Shown here one piece after another: positions 8,369 through 16,924 of a stretch of DNA of 28,496 bases; the first letter of the stretch is position 1; each line of letters opens with the position of its first letter. The DNA lies in the NCBI GenBank assembly GCA_039029315.1, contig JBCCGK010000131.1:1-28496 (forward strand). The letters are read 5' to 3'. The translations under genes were made by a program, and so were the position numbers. This stretch comes from JBCCCJ01 sp039029315 (lineage in GTDB: Bacteria; Bacteroidota; Bacteroidia; J057). Below the pieces are notes generated by a model. It did not search any database. It was not told where the DNA came from and saw only the letters and a program-made list of their open reading frames with translations.

Positions 8369-9535
8369 TCACCTTTGGTCTTTCTTTTGATAAACAGTCC
8401 CTCCAAATCTTGCTTCGCTTGCCCAATATTCATCTTCTCCAATAAAAATCTTTACTGGCTGTTTGGTTTCCTTTAGTCTCAATTGATGCGCTCCATTACT
8501 GTAGATTGCTTCATGAGTATTGGTGTAATCAAGCGGGTTTCCCCATTCATCTGTTATGAGCTTTACACATTGTCGGCAAGCATGTTTGGGATATCTCGAA
8601 TAATACATAACCCTTTTCCTGCAATTGGAACAAAATTGCCAGTAAACATTCCGATCAACTGTTTTGTTAAAGCATCTGTTCATCCATGAATGTAGCTTCT
8701 CATGATCTGGATAAGAAATTTCTCCTTGTTCAAGAATTTGATTGTGTGCAGTGATGATGAATTTCTCCATCACTCGATGAATCTTGCTTGCCTGAATTTC
8801 CTTGAACCACCTATTGGAAGAAGCAAACTGCTCCCAAAACTCATCTATTGTCCTGTACCTGTTTATTTCGTTGTTGAGGCTCAGGCTTGCATAATCTTCA
8901 GCCCTTAGTGGCACTTCTCCTTTGTGCAGGCTAAATCCTTTTCCCTGATAGATTAGCTGGTGGATGGCATTTTCTTTTGTGAATTGAAAAGCAACTTCAT
9001 TCTCAGACAAGGAGCTCAAGTATTCTTGATATTTCTCAGATGGGTAATGTCCTTTTTGGAGAGATCTCTCATATGACTTTTTTTGCTCGATCGATTGGTA
9101 ATGATCGTCAATTAAAGAGAGTCTCCTGGTTTCGCGGAAGGCAATGGACTTTGCCCGCTCTATCAATTTCTTTCCTGTTTCAAGCTCGATCAGATCGCCT
9201 TCATAGATATCGGTCATTCTTTCTGCCTCGTGTATTCTCGTCCATATTTCTTTGAGTGTTCCATCCTCACTCAGGCTCTCAACTGGTTCATAGGTAAAAA
9301 ACTTTTTCCATTCCTCCACCAGGAGAATCTTTTGTCGATTGGGGTCGACGATGAATGTCTTTGAGGGCCGTTGTGTACGTCCATGTTGAGAGGAGAGAGG
9401 ATCAGGGCGAATGGGAGATTCATTGACAATCAGGAGTTGCGATTCATAATCGATGAAATGTTGTAATTCTTGTCCTTCATCCGGGACCAGATCAAATGAT
9501 CCATATTTGCTTTCTTGATTTGAAATCAGTTTCAT
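8369..9535 (-). CDS. Hypothetical protein with central-to-C-terminal zinc-ribbon motif
   Basis: I do not recognise this 388-aa protein. It has no signal peptide or membrane segment and is rich in charged residues, so it is probably cytoplasmic. A likely zinc knuckle is seen at C302-x2-C305 with C320-x2-C323, fourteen residues between the pairs. The N-terminal ~90 residues look like a separate beta-rich part, residues ~95-190 are helical and charged, and the C-terminus ends in a short conserved-looking block, WASEARFGGTVYQKK. A role in nucleic-acid or protein binding is possible because of the zinc ribbon but is not shown. The gene stands alone: 80 bp separates it from the DUF2834-like gene's end, and there are no obvious functional partners. 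Its start ATG is at 9535, and the upstream AT-rich stretch could hold a promoter. Confidence 0.8.
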   Translation of the reverse strand: MKLISNQESKYGSFDLVPDEGQELQHFIDYESQLLIVNESPIRPDPLSSQHGRTQRPSKTFIVDPNRQKILLVEEWKKFFTYEPVESLSEDGTLKEIWTRIHEAERMTDIYEGDLIELETGKKLIERAKSIAFRETRRLSLIDDHYQSIEQKKSYERSLQKGHYPSEKYQEYLSSLSENEVAFQFTKENAIHQLIYQGKGFSLHKGEVPLRAEDYASLSLNNEINRYRTIDEFWEQFASSNRWFKEIQASKIHRVMEKFIITAHNQILEQGEISYPDHEKLHSWMNRCFNKTVDRNVYWQFCSNCRKRVMYYSRYPKHACRQCVKLITDEWGNPLDYTNTHEAIYSNGAHQLRLKETKQPVKIFIGEDEYWASEARFGGTVYQKKDQR

Positions 9536-9616
9536 GGTGTATGACAGTAATTATATGTTTTTGTAAACAGTTGGCGTCTGCTCATCCCCTTATCCGCGTA
9601 GATGAGCTGATGGCCT

Positions 9617-9964
9617 TTACGAACTGGGATCAGCAGATTCTGCTGTTTGCTTCATCTGTTTCTCCCTCAACAAAAGATATCCTGCCAAGCCAACCGCAAC
9701 TCCTGGCACGATTCCCAGTAGCACGCAGACCCATCCATATTTGATCCTAGGAGATTCATAGATTACCCAGATCAGCAAGATTGTCCAACAACAAATGACA
9801 TCCGTAGAGTAGCCAGCAGCATACGGATTGACAAATCCTTTCGAAAAAGCCCCTACAATGTCTGGCTGTTCCAATAGAGGTGGAATGACCACTAAGCAGA
9901 ATATCGCGGTGAACAGTGCTGCGACCAGAGCAACACTGATATAGAAAAAGGGTTCTTTTGTCAT
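9617..9964 (-). CDS. Small membrane protein, DUF2834-like
   Basis: A small inner-membrane protein of 115 aa with three hydrophobic segments: SVALVAALFTAIFCLVV, TDVICCWTILLIWVIYES and VCVLLGIVPGVAVGLAGYLLL. The TD..xxW pattern in the middle segment, followed by a short cytoplasmic turn and a last helix ending in LxxRE, is typical of DUF2834 proteins, whose function is unknown. I chose the ATG at 9964 because it puts the first membrane segment near the N-terminus and matches the family's usual 100-115 aa. A start at 10033, one base past the crotonase stop codon, would add 23 charged residues and cannot be excluded. It is very likely co-transcribed with the crotonase gene upstream. Confidence 0.65.
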   Translation of the reverse strand: MTKEPFFYISVALVAALFTAIFCLVVIPPLLEQPDIVGAFSKGFVNPYAAGYSTDVICCWTILLIWVIYESPRIKYGWVCVLLGIVPGVAVGLAGYLLLREKQMKQTAESADPSS

Positions 9965-10034
9965 CTGATTTCTTTTCTGAAAAAACTGGCGAACAGAGCG
10001 GTGGCCGATGGGCCTTGTTTTTTCCAGACACATG

Positions 10035-10757
10035 CTATTTGAGCATTCGCTGGATTCCCAGTCGAATGATATCGAAACGATCGAATCGATTCGCTCTTTT
10101 GAGGGCGCGAATCAATTGTCGTCTGCTACGTAGTTTTGTTTTATAATGGGCAGTCAGATCAAGCTTGGCTAATCTGTTGGCTGCTGTAATTGCTTCCTTC
10201 ATCAAGTCCTCTGACGCTACTTCCCGATCCAAAAATCCGGCCTGAACAGCTGATGTCGGATTGTACTCCTCTGACTGCATGACCGCTCTGACAAAATGTG
10301 CCGGGGCGAGCCGTTGGCGGCAGACAACTATCGCCGTTGCTGGCATGGTTAAGCCAATCGCAACTTCATTGGCGACAATCTTGAATGGACCACTTGTCCC
10401 AATTCGATAATCTCCAGATAGAAGCAAAAAACATCCCATAGCCACTGCATGACCATTGCAGGCAATGACGATTGGGGTAGGAAAGGACAGCAGTCTGGTC
10501 GTCAAGGCAAATCCTCCATTCAGCATCTTCATGGCCTGTTTGCCGCCTGCTTTCAGGACCTTTAAATCAAAACCTGCACTGAGGATGTCCTCATTCCCTG
10601 TGATGATGACAACGGCTTTATCTTGTTCGGCCTGGTCCAATGCCTGATTCAGTTCTTGAATCATTGTGGGAGACATCAGGTTTTTGGAACCATCATTCAT
10701 CGTAATGGTTGCAACACTGCCTTGCAAATTGTAGCTGACAAATTGAGATTCGTGCAT
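10035..10757 (-). CDS. Crotonase-fold enoyl-CoA hydratase/isomerase family protein
   Basis: A crotonase-superfamily protein of 240 aa that should bind an acyl-CoA thioester in the cytoplasm. The oxyanion-hole segments are recognisable: ILSAGFDLKVL (first CoA-binding loop) and GHAVAMGCFLLLSGDYRI (second). In enoyl-CoA hydratases the second segment carries a catalytic Glu (GGCEL); here that position is Phe (GCFLL). The other catalytic position, in NEVAIGL, keeps its Glu. One-Glu members are typically delta3-delta2 isomerases or other variants, so simple hydratase activity is doubtful. The ATG at 10757 was chosen; a GTG 15 codons upstream is also in frame but adds residues not expected for the family. 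The DUF2834-like gene follows at once. No other fatty-acid genes are nearby. Confidence 0.85.
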   Translation of the reverse strand: MHESQFVSYNLQGSVATITMNDGSKNLMSPTMIQELNQALDQAEQDKAVVIITGNEDILSAGFDLKVLKAGGKQAMKMLNGGFALTTRLLSFPTPIVIACNGHAVAMGCFLLLSGDYRIGTSGPFKIVANEVAIGLTMPATAIVVCRQRLAPAHFVRAVMQSEEYNPTSAVQAGFLDREVASEDLMKEAITAANRLAKLDLTAHYKTKLRSRRQLIRALKRANRFDRFDIIRLGIQRMLK

Positions 10758-11123
10758 AGATCCAATGGAAAATGAAACAGTTGGGTTCTCCAGAAAGCTC
10801 ACACATCATCACACCTTCATGGTCTTCCTGAATCAAATAAAACTCAATATCCACAAATCAATTGAATTTGCCTCATTTCTCGTTTAATGTGAGGGATTGT
10901 TGTTCCTGTGGGTCAAGGCTTAGGCGTATGCTTCGGGCGTGATCCCGGACACATCAGCGGTCTTGGCCGACTCATTTGATCTGGGACCTCAGCCCTTGCT
11001 CAGATGCTTTTCGCCCAAAGAATCCTATGGTCTGTCCAGCAGATGTTGACGGATGTGTATCAGATCTGATGTCTTGTGAATACCCATCTGTCTCTTTGTG
11101 CCTGTCCGACGATCTCCCCTTGT
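10758..11123. other. Intergenic stretch without a recognised gene
   Basis: This 366-bp gap lies between the crotonase start and the beta-barrel protein's stop codon. The half next to the crotonase gene (10803-10890) is AT-rich and probably holds its promoter, although I could not place a confident TAnnTTTG box. The half from about 10915 to 11110 is more GC-rich than its surroundings and contains a ~42-codon open stretch without a start codon. I see no hairpin with a T-run and no convincing coding signal. Confidence 0.4.
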
Positions 11124-11867
11124 CTATTCGTCCTGGGAATGTGTCCAAAGATTGCTGATATCACATTTTACCCCAAAAACAAGGCTATAATAGCCGCCAT
11201 TTGAATATACCATTCCTGTTTGTTCTGGGCCATCATTGATCCAGTACTGTACATCCATTTCCACTACTCTGTTCCAGCCAGCTGCATAATTGGTAGCCAG
11301 ATATAGGATCAAGGGCTTTTTTATGGTATACTCAACAGCCAAGCCTGCTTCAACCAAGCCATAGGTCTTTGTTAAGCTATAGGTCGATGATTCTTGTGTC
11401 CTTGTGCTATCATTCTGTTGTAAGCCTGAACTTATCGTAAAACTATGTCCTGATCCGGTCGAGCCAAAATTGTTGTTGATCGCCAGAATGAATCCAATAG
11501 ATGGAACAATACTTAGCCGCTCCTTGATGACTTGAAACCGAGCTTTCAATCGCAAGGGAATTTGGAAGGCCAAATAAGCGTCAGATACTCTGTAACCAAA
11601 GCCTTCTCCCCTGATTCGGTAACTTTCCCCATAATTATTCAGATAAAACCCTGTCTCAGCAGTCAATCTTTTATTCAGCTCTTGTCCAATGGTGAAGCCA
11701 ACAATCGGGCTGAAAAAGAAGGGGGGGGTATAGAGTCCATCCCCATTGTCCGTGTATTGATAACGTTCAAATTTAGGTCCTGTTTCGACTCCCAGGTAGG
11801 TTTTGTTTTGGGTAAAGGCCAAGAAGGGGAGTAGCATAACGAATGTACTGATGATAACGCGTTTCAT
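11124..11867 (-). CDS. Outer-membrane beta-barrel (porin-like) protein
   Basis: A 247-aa protein with a classic Sec signal peptide, MKRVIISTFVMLLPFLAFTQ, followed by alternating hydrophobic and aromatic strands with glycines and aromatic girdles (YLGVETGPKFERY, TAETGFYLNNYGESY, AYLAFQIPLRLKARF, LVEAGLAVEYTI, YYSLVFGVK). This is the pattern of the small outer-membrane beta-barrel families common in Bacteroidota. The start at 11867 was chosen over an in-frame start 26 codons upstream because only the shorter form has the signal peptide at its N-terminus. The final strand is followed by a short polar tail rather than the usual terminal aromatic residue. It stands between two gaps, so it is likely transcribed singly. 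The specific role, pore or structural, is not known. Confidence 0.75.
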   Translation of the reverse strand: MKRVIISTFVMLLPFLAFTQNKTYLGVETGPKFERYQYTDNGDGLYTPPFFFSPIVGFTIGQELNKRLTAETGFYLNNYGESYRIRGEGFGYRVSDAYLAFQIPLRLKARFQVIKERLSIVPSIGFILAINNNFGSTGSGHSFTISSGLQQNDSTRTQESSTYSLTKTYGLVEAGLAVEYTIKKPLILYLATNYAAGWNRVVEMDVQYWINDGPEQTGMVYSNGGYYSLVFGVKCDISNLWTHSQDE

Positions 11868-12090
11868 ATCAATGAATGTTAGTGCTTTGAAGATGTAATA
11901 TGCTTCCATATTCCTGGACAGGAGATATACAATCGGTCCATACATCAGAAAATTAGTCTATTTCACCTTCTCCCGCCAATGAGTGCAGTTGAGGATAAAC
12001 AAACGTGTATGAAAACTGACCATGCGTGCTCGGGAAAGTCGATGCCCGAATCAGGAATAAGGAGGTGATGGTTTCCTCTTAGTACAGCTT

Positions 12091-13800
12091 TTATTTTGTC
12101 AAGGCAGGAAGAATATAGTCCTCCAGGATTGTTTCGGGCTGTTGTAAGAATTGCCTGTTTCTATAATTCCCTGATGTGATTACCACAACCGATTCAAGCA
12201 CCGGGATAACGAATATGTATTGTCCACCAGCGCCTCTTGCTTCTATAGATTCAATTTCCTTATCAGCAAGCTCATAGGTCTTGTGCCACCATTGATAGCC
12301 GTATTCATTTTTGTCCTTCACATCCTGTAGCCGGCCATATTGTTTGAATGAAGCTGCCACCCAGCTTTGGGAGATAATTTGCTGTCCCTTCCACTTTCCT
12401 CCATTCAGGTAAAGTTGGCCAAATTTGAGCATATCTCTGGGAGTCAAATACATCCCTCCACCGAAATAAGGGCTTGTTCCTGTATTTTCTGTCTGAATGA
12501 TGTAATTGTTAATCCCCAATGGAGTCAGAAGGTGTTGGTCCATAAACATCTCCACCGCTTGTTCCAGCCCTTGATCAAGGCAGACGCCCAGCAAAAATGG
12601 ATTTGCAGATCCATAATCAGCACGGGTTCCAGCTGGCTCAATCATGGGCGCTTCCAGGACTGTTTTCAGCCAATGGTTTGTTTCCTGATACGTTCCTTCT
12701 GATGCCATCCCATTCACATCCAGTCCAGAGCTCATCGTCAGTAGATCCTTGAGCCGAATCTCGGATTTTAAAGAATCTTTGGTGTATTGATATTCTTGCG
12801 GAATGAAGTCATATAGCCGTTGGTCAATGCTTTGGATGATTCCCTCATCAATGGCGATCCCGATCATGGCAGAAGAAACACTCTTGGAAGCAGAGCGTTG
12901 ATCATGTGGAATATGGGGATGGTAGCCATCGAAATAGGCTTCAAAGATCAGATTCCCTTTTTTTGCGATCAGGACGCTGTGTGTATTCGGGAGCTTCCCG
13001 GCGTCAATGCTGTCCATCAATCTCGCTAAGGGAGCCTCTTTGAGCTCGAAATCATGGATCGATCTGGTTGGCCAGCCATCATTCAATTGGGAAGGGGGAT
13101 CGATCTGTTGCGCTTGATCGCTAGGCATCGTTCCAAATTCCCAATCCGATTCAGAACGTGTCAAATTGCTCCTTGCAATGTGGGCATCGGCGAGGAATAT
13201 GTCTAGCTGAATGTTGTCCTCTAACAGTTTGGCCTGGAAGCGCATGCCTGTTTTGAGATCGCGGAAGAAAACTAGCTCTCCTTCTTGGGAAAATCCTCCA
13301 CACCAGGTTCCAGTAAATCGTTGATCCCCCCAAAAAGGATAGGTCGCAAAGCTGCCATCTTCATAGGTCTCAACACTCAGGAAAATTGATTGAGCGTGGA
13401 GTTGATCTACCATCAAGGGATTCCAGCTTCCTGCATATGTATTGTCTCCGGTTCTGTCCAACACAAGATGGTACATCAATATCCCGGATGTGAGGAAGCC
13501 GCTTAGCGCTTGTCTATCCTCTTGGACATAAAGATTCAGTCGGGTGTGCGCATCCAGATTTATGTGAATATGGTCATCGGCAGTTGACTCCAGTCTTTTG
13601 TTGACCAACAGTCGATGGTTGGCAATCTTTATCTGGTAGGAATTGGATGACAAATCCTCTACTGTAATGCGAAAGCTGAAACTTTGGGCGTGGGGGAGTT
13701 CTCCTTCCCAATTTCCCTGATATGCTTTGATCTGCGGTTGTGCACAACTTGAAACATAAGAGGCACAGAGCAATACGATAACGCTTATATATTTGAGCAT
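12091..13800 (-). CDS. Serine hydrolase (class C beta-lactamase fold) lipoprotein with extra N-terminal beta domain
   Basis: A 569-aa exported hydrolase. The signal peptide ends in lipobox VSSC (Cys19), so it should be membrane-anchored. Residues ~25-215 are a beta-rich domain of unknown function beginning GNWEGELP. The catalytic domain from ~245 has S303-A-S-K306 and a Y396-G-S398 in place of YxN; the third motif is G-A-G-G at 523-526 instead of HxG. This variant motif set also occurs in the hydrolase at 14868-15869, so those two form a subgroup apart from the two TPR-tailed ones. A good Bacteroidota promoter lies just upstream (13820-13848), giving a leader of roughly 15-20 bases. The substrate is unknown; cell-wall peptide or small ester cleavage is typical of the superfamily. 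Confidence 0.85.
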   Translation of the reverse strand: MLKYISVIVLLCASYVSSCAQPQIKAYQGNWEGELPHAQSFSFRITVEDLSSNSYQIKIANHRLLVNKRLESTADDHIHINLDAHTRLNLYVQEDRQALSGFLTSGILMYHLVLDRTGDNTYAGSWNPLMVDQLHAQSIFLSVETYEDGSFATYPFWGDQRFTGTWCGGFSQEGELVFFRDLKTGMRFQAKLLEDNIQLDIFLADAHIARSNLTRSESDWEFGTMPSDQAQQIDPPSQLNDGWPTRSIHDFELKEAPLARLMDSIDAGKLPNTHSVLIAKKGNLIFEAYFDGYHPHIPHDQRSASKSVSSAMIGIAIDEGIIQSIDQRLYDFIPQEYQYTKDSLKSEIRLKDLLTMSSGLDVNGMASEGTYQETNHWLKTVLEAPMIEPAGTRADYGSANPFLLGVCLDQGLEQAVEMFMDQHLLTPLGINNYIIQTENTGTSPYFGGGMYLTPRDMLKFGQLYLNGGKWKGQQIISQSWVAASFKQYGRLQDVKDKNEYGYQWWHKTYELADKEIESIEARGAGGQYIFVIPVLESVVVITSGNYRNRQFLQQPETILEDYILPALTK

Positions 13801-13819
13801 GAGGTGAGTTGATATCCTG

Positions 13820-13848
13820 CAAAGATAAATCGCGGATATTGCCCAAAA
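13820..13848 (-). promoter_or_regulatory. Bacteroidota-type promoter (TTTG / TAnnTTTG)
   Basis: Read on the - strand, TTTTG (13844-13848) is followed 16 bases later by TATCTTTG (13820-13827), which fits the TAnnTTTG -7 box of Bacteroidota housekeeping sigma factor. The spacing is a little short of the usual ~19. It ends about 20 bases upstream of the ATG at 13800, a sensible place for a promoter of the serine hydrolase gene. Confidence 0.45.
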
Positions 13849-13923
13849 TTGTATCAGATTAACATGCCCTCTTTTTTTTCTTTTTTGTGTGGAGGCTGAG
13901 GGGAGGTTGCCTCTATTGGGGAT

Positions 13924-14781
13924 TCACTCCTCTTCGGCTATATAGGTGTTGACGATCGGCCTTATTTTCATGCCTCTATGTTCAGGATACTCCATCCCAA
14001 AACTACTCCACCCACTGCTCCAATACAGAATGAGTTCCTTCCAAAACGGAATGTCTTTGTCTCTGGCTTTTGATTTTTCTTCTTGGTATATCTCAAGATA
14101 CCTGGCTAATGGCTCATCATACCAGATCTGATCTTCTGTATCATATACTTTCTGATACAAATCAAGGTAATCCTGAAGGACATATAGTAAGAAATGCCGA
14201 AAATCCCAGGCATATACATGGATATCGGAACCTCTCACAGATAAGATGGGATTGTCTGCCAAATTTTTCCCATTGACCAGGAACTTGGAGAAATGCAAGG
14301 GAATAAGAGCTGGTGCTTTCTCAAACCACGCTGAAAATATTCTTTCCCTCTTATTTTTTTCTCGCGCTCGTTTCCCCCAAGAGTGTATCCAGACTTTGTT
14401 TTCACCTTCAATATCCTCGAGAATCGTGGTATAAGGCCAATCCCAGTCTCGTTTGATCTCCTCTATTCCATGAACCCAATCATAGAAAAAGGATACTTCT
14501 ACTTCCTGGACTTCATGATGTTCATTGGTAAAAGTTACGGCTTCCTTTTTGTCTATTGTATGGAGGATGCGTAAAAATTCTCGATGTTCAGGCAAAAATT
14601 CTATATTGAATAGATGTTCTGCCTTGCGAATATTCTCTTCAGACATGCCTGTCCACGTCGCTCCCTGAAGCCAGCCAACATCTGTATCAGCGCCGTATTT
14701 CTTATAGATATTGCGCCAATTTGTCTCAGTCGTATATTTGATCCAATAGAGAAATTCTGTGTAGTCTTCTGGGATATTCAT
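13924..14781 (-). CDS. SMI1/KNR4 (SUKH) family protein, putative immunity protein
   Basis: A 285-aa cytoplasmic protein. Residues ~36-80 carry the SUKH opening pattern: WLQGATWTGMSEENIRKAE, then FLPEHREFLRILHTID. Later the segment APALIPLHFSKFLV and NPILSVRGSDIHVYAWDFRHFL match the conserved tail of SMI1/KNR4-type bacterial proteins, where an Ile-Pro loop and a GSDI strand are typical. In bacteria, SUKH proteins are best known as immunity proteins that neutralise toxin domains of polymorphic-toxin systems. No toxin gene lies adjacent; the neighbours are serine hydrolases. It may be an orphan immunity gene against foreign toxins, which is inference. The ATG at 14781 is the natural start. Confidence 0.7.
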   Translation of the reverse strand: MNIPEDYTEFLYWIKYTTETNWRNIYKKYGADTDVGWLQGATWTGMSEENIRKAEHLFNIEFLPEHREFLRILHTIDKKEAVTFTNEHHEVQEVEVSFFYDWVHGIEEIKRDWDWPYTTILEDIEGENKVWIHSWGKRAREKNKRERIFSAWFEKAPALIPLHFSKFLVNGKNLADNPILSVRGSDIHVYAWDFRHFLLYVLQDYLDLYQKVYDTEDQIWYDEPLARYLEIYQEEKSKARDKDIPFWKELILYWSSGWSSFGMEYPEHRGMKIRPIVNTYIAEEE

Positions 14782-14867
14782 ACAGATGAAAAATATAGGT
14801 GTGGATTCAACCTGACTTCAAGCATGTGGGAGGAAGTAGTGGCCCTTTGTCTTTTTTTGCCCGAAAG

Positions 14868-15869
14868 CTAGCTGCCGTAAGTCTCTATCAATGTTGGTAG
14901 CTTTGTCGTGAGAAAGGCAATTTGCTGCTCAATCCCATGAGGCGTATCATGGTTGTGAGTAGTCACGATAATGAGCGCTTTCTCAGGAATCATCAGGATA
15001 AATTGCCCGCCATATCCCATCCCATAGTCAATGATAATTCCATCCATTTCTGCTTTGTACCAACAGAATCCATGTGAGGACTGTCTTAATCCCCATGTTG
15101 TGGATGATTTTTCTTTCTCGTCAAAAAGGTTTCTTATCCAGGCCTGACTGACAATCTCCTTTCCATTCCACATTCCCTTATTTTCCAGCAAGTGTCCGAG
15201 CTTCATCAAATCAATGGCTCTCATTCGCAGCCCAAGACCGCTCCCATCGTGATATCCGCTGTTCCGTATTTGCCAGTCCAGGGTGTCGATATCAAGGGGG
15301 GTGAATAAGAATTCATTGGCAAATTCCAGACTTGTTCGTTTGGTTGCTTTGCTGATAATTACGGATAGCAGATGTGTTGCCCCAGAATTATAGGTATACG
15401 AGCTGCCCGCTTTGCTGTCCAGCTTCTTCTCTAATACGTACAGAATCGGGTTCTTACTCCTCAACCATGCTTCATGTTCCAGATAGCCTTTCCACTCAAG
15501 CCCTGACGTTTGATTGAGCAGATGTTTGATGGTGATGGCTTCTTTTCTCTTGTCTGACATTCGTTTGAACTCATCGGGAAAGTAAGTCTCGATTGGCTCA
15601 TCCACACTTGCCACATATCCCTTGTCTATGGCTATGCCGAGCAGGATACTGATGAGTCCTTTTGTCAAAGATTGAATGTCGCACAAGCTCTCTCTCGTTT
15701 TGCCATTGGCATATTGCTCAGATACAAGGCGACCGTTGTGAGAAACAAGGGTCGCAAATAGAGCGTTTTCCTCCTCAGCAGCGCTAAAGGCTTGTTGGCG
15801 AGCAGGATTCCCATCTTTGCAAGATCCGACGGTGAGTATCAAGATAAGAAAAAGGATGTGTCTCATCAT
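14868..15869 (-). CDS. Serine hydrolase (class C beta-lactamase fold) lipoprotein
   Basis: A 333-aa single-domain hydrolase. With the start at 15869 the signal peptide MMRHILFLILILTVGSC ends in a lipobox with Cys17. The catalytic S67-L-T-K70 follows, then Y160-N-S162 in place of YxN, and MGYGGQFI in place of HxG. The two replaced motifs match the subgroup of the hydrolase at 12091-13800. An in-frame start 18 codons upstream is unlikely because it would bury the signal peptide; the ATG one codon further in (15866) is equally possible. It lies 80 bp downstream of the isomerase-like gene and 86 bp upstream of the SUKH gene on the same strand. The substrate is unknown. Confidence 0.85.
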   Translation of the reverse strand: MMRHILFLILILTVGSCKDGNPARQQAFSAAEEENALFATLVSHNGRLVSEQYANGKTRESLCDIQSLTKGLISILLGIAIDKGYVASVDEPIETYFPDEFKRMSDKRKEAITIKHLLNQTSGLEWKGYLEHEAWLRSKNPILYVLEKKLDSKAGSSYTYNSGATHLLSVIISKATKRTSLEFANEFLFTPLDIDTLDWQIRNSGYHDGSGLGLRMRAIDLMKLGHLLENKGMWNGKEIVSQAWIRNLFDEKEKSSTTWGLRQSSHGFCWYKAEMDGIIIDYGMGYGGQFILMIPEKALIIVTTHNHDTPHGIEQQIAFLTTKLPTLIETYGS

Positions 15870-15949
15870 TCGTGCGCATTTGAGGGTGATGAAAGGAGGC
15901 AGTGAGGGGTCACATCCCAGCAAGAGGATTCATCCAGCATATTCCTGTA

Positions 15950-16891
15950 TCAGATTGTGATGTCATTTCGTTTGCCGACAGATCGAATATAATCAGCTGC
16001 GGAGGCATATTCCTCTGCTGTCTTCAAATGCTCCATCATCAAGGGAATATCTTGTCGTTTGGATAGCGCTTGCAGAAAGGCATCATAGTCTAATTTTCCG
16101 AGACCTGGCTTGCACTCATTCAGTTGCGGGATATAGTTATCCTCTCTGAGGGTAATATCCTTGGCGTGGCAACTTCGGATATTGGGGCCTAACTTCCGAA
16201 AACATTCTTGAATAAAGACTCCATTGTTGAAATAGATCTGAGGACTTGATACCATATTGACCGGATCAAGATGTACCCCAAATCGTGTTCGGTCGATCGC
16301 TTCGATTAATTTTAGGTAATTATCAGGGGAATCAGGGTACGACCAGGGCATAGGCTCCAAGGTAAAGAAGGTCCGCGAAGGCTGTACGGCATCAATGATC
16401 TTGCGGGTTGTTTCGACAATGAGATCAAAGGTGTCTTCCGTCAGGTTGTCTTCATGTGGTCCGGCCCAGTATGATGGATTGGGGTTTCTTGATCCACTGA
16501 TATTCACACAGCAATTGGCTCCGATTTGTTCTGACAGTTCCAATGATTTGATGCATCTGTTTATGGCGTCTGTTCTGACAGTTTCGTCCAGACTGATTGT
16601 ATTGCAGTAGGAACCTACTTCTGCGATGATTATATCATGATCCCGGGCGGCCTGTTGGAATGCCTGGATGCGGGTTTCATCTGCTCCGACTTTGACAGGA
16701 CAATACGCAGCTCGATAGCCTAATCGCTTCAAGGCTGCAATCCAGCTGCCAGGGTCTTCATAAGTGTCAAATACAGGGCCTCCCAACCGCACAGATGCTT
16801 GTTTCTTATGCTTGGCCAAACTGTAAAATGGGAGGGACAAGCCAGCCCCGATTCCCAGGCTTGTCAGTTGATTGAATGTTCGTCTTTTCAT
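15950..16891 (-). CDS. Sugar phosphate isomerase/epimerase-like TIM-barrel protein with Tat-like signal
   Basis: A 313-aa protein of the xylose-isomerase-like TIM-barrel (AP endonuclease family 2) superfamily, whose members isomerise or epimerise sugars and related polyols using divalent metal. Metal-ligand-type segments are visible: FFTLEPMPWSYP (Glu), FGVHLDPVNM (His/Asp), SCHAKDI (His) and a late MMEHL (Glu). The N-terminus MKRRTFNQLTSLGIGAGLSLPF has twin arginines and a hydrophobic stretch, so Tat export to the periplasm is likely, as in many Bacteroidota sugar-catabolic members. An ATG five codons upstream (16906) is an alternative start. It lies 18-33 bp downstream of the hypothetical gene at 16925. 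Together with the sulfatase nearby it hints at breakdown of modified sugars, which is inference. Confidence 0.8.
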   Translation of the reverse strand: MKRRTFNQLTSLGIGAGLSLPFYSLAKHKKQASVRLGGPVFDTYEDPGSWIAALKRLGYRAAYCPVKVGADETRIQAFQQAARDHDIIIAEVGSYCNTISLDETVRTDAINRCIKSLELSEQIGANCCVNISGSRNPNPSYWAGPHEDNLTEDTFDLIVETTRKIIDAVQPSRTFFTLEPMPWSYPDSPDNYLKLIEAIDRTRFGVHLDPVNMVSSPQIYFNNGVFIQECFRKLGPNIRSCHAKDITLREDNYIPQLNECKPGLGKLDYDAFLQALSKRQDIPLMMEHLKTAEEYASAADYIRSVGKRNDITI

Positions 16892-16924
16892 ATGGTGAAT
16901 ATCCATTTTTGTTTACCCAGTCTC

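Noticed and set aside
3858..15869. The four serine hydrolases as true beta-lactamase resistance genes.
   Set aside because: Extra domains, lipoprotein anchoring and variant motifs are typical of general serine hydrolases; nothing points to antibiotic hydrolysis.
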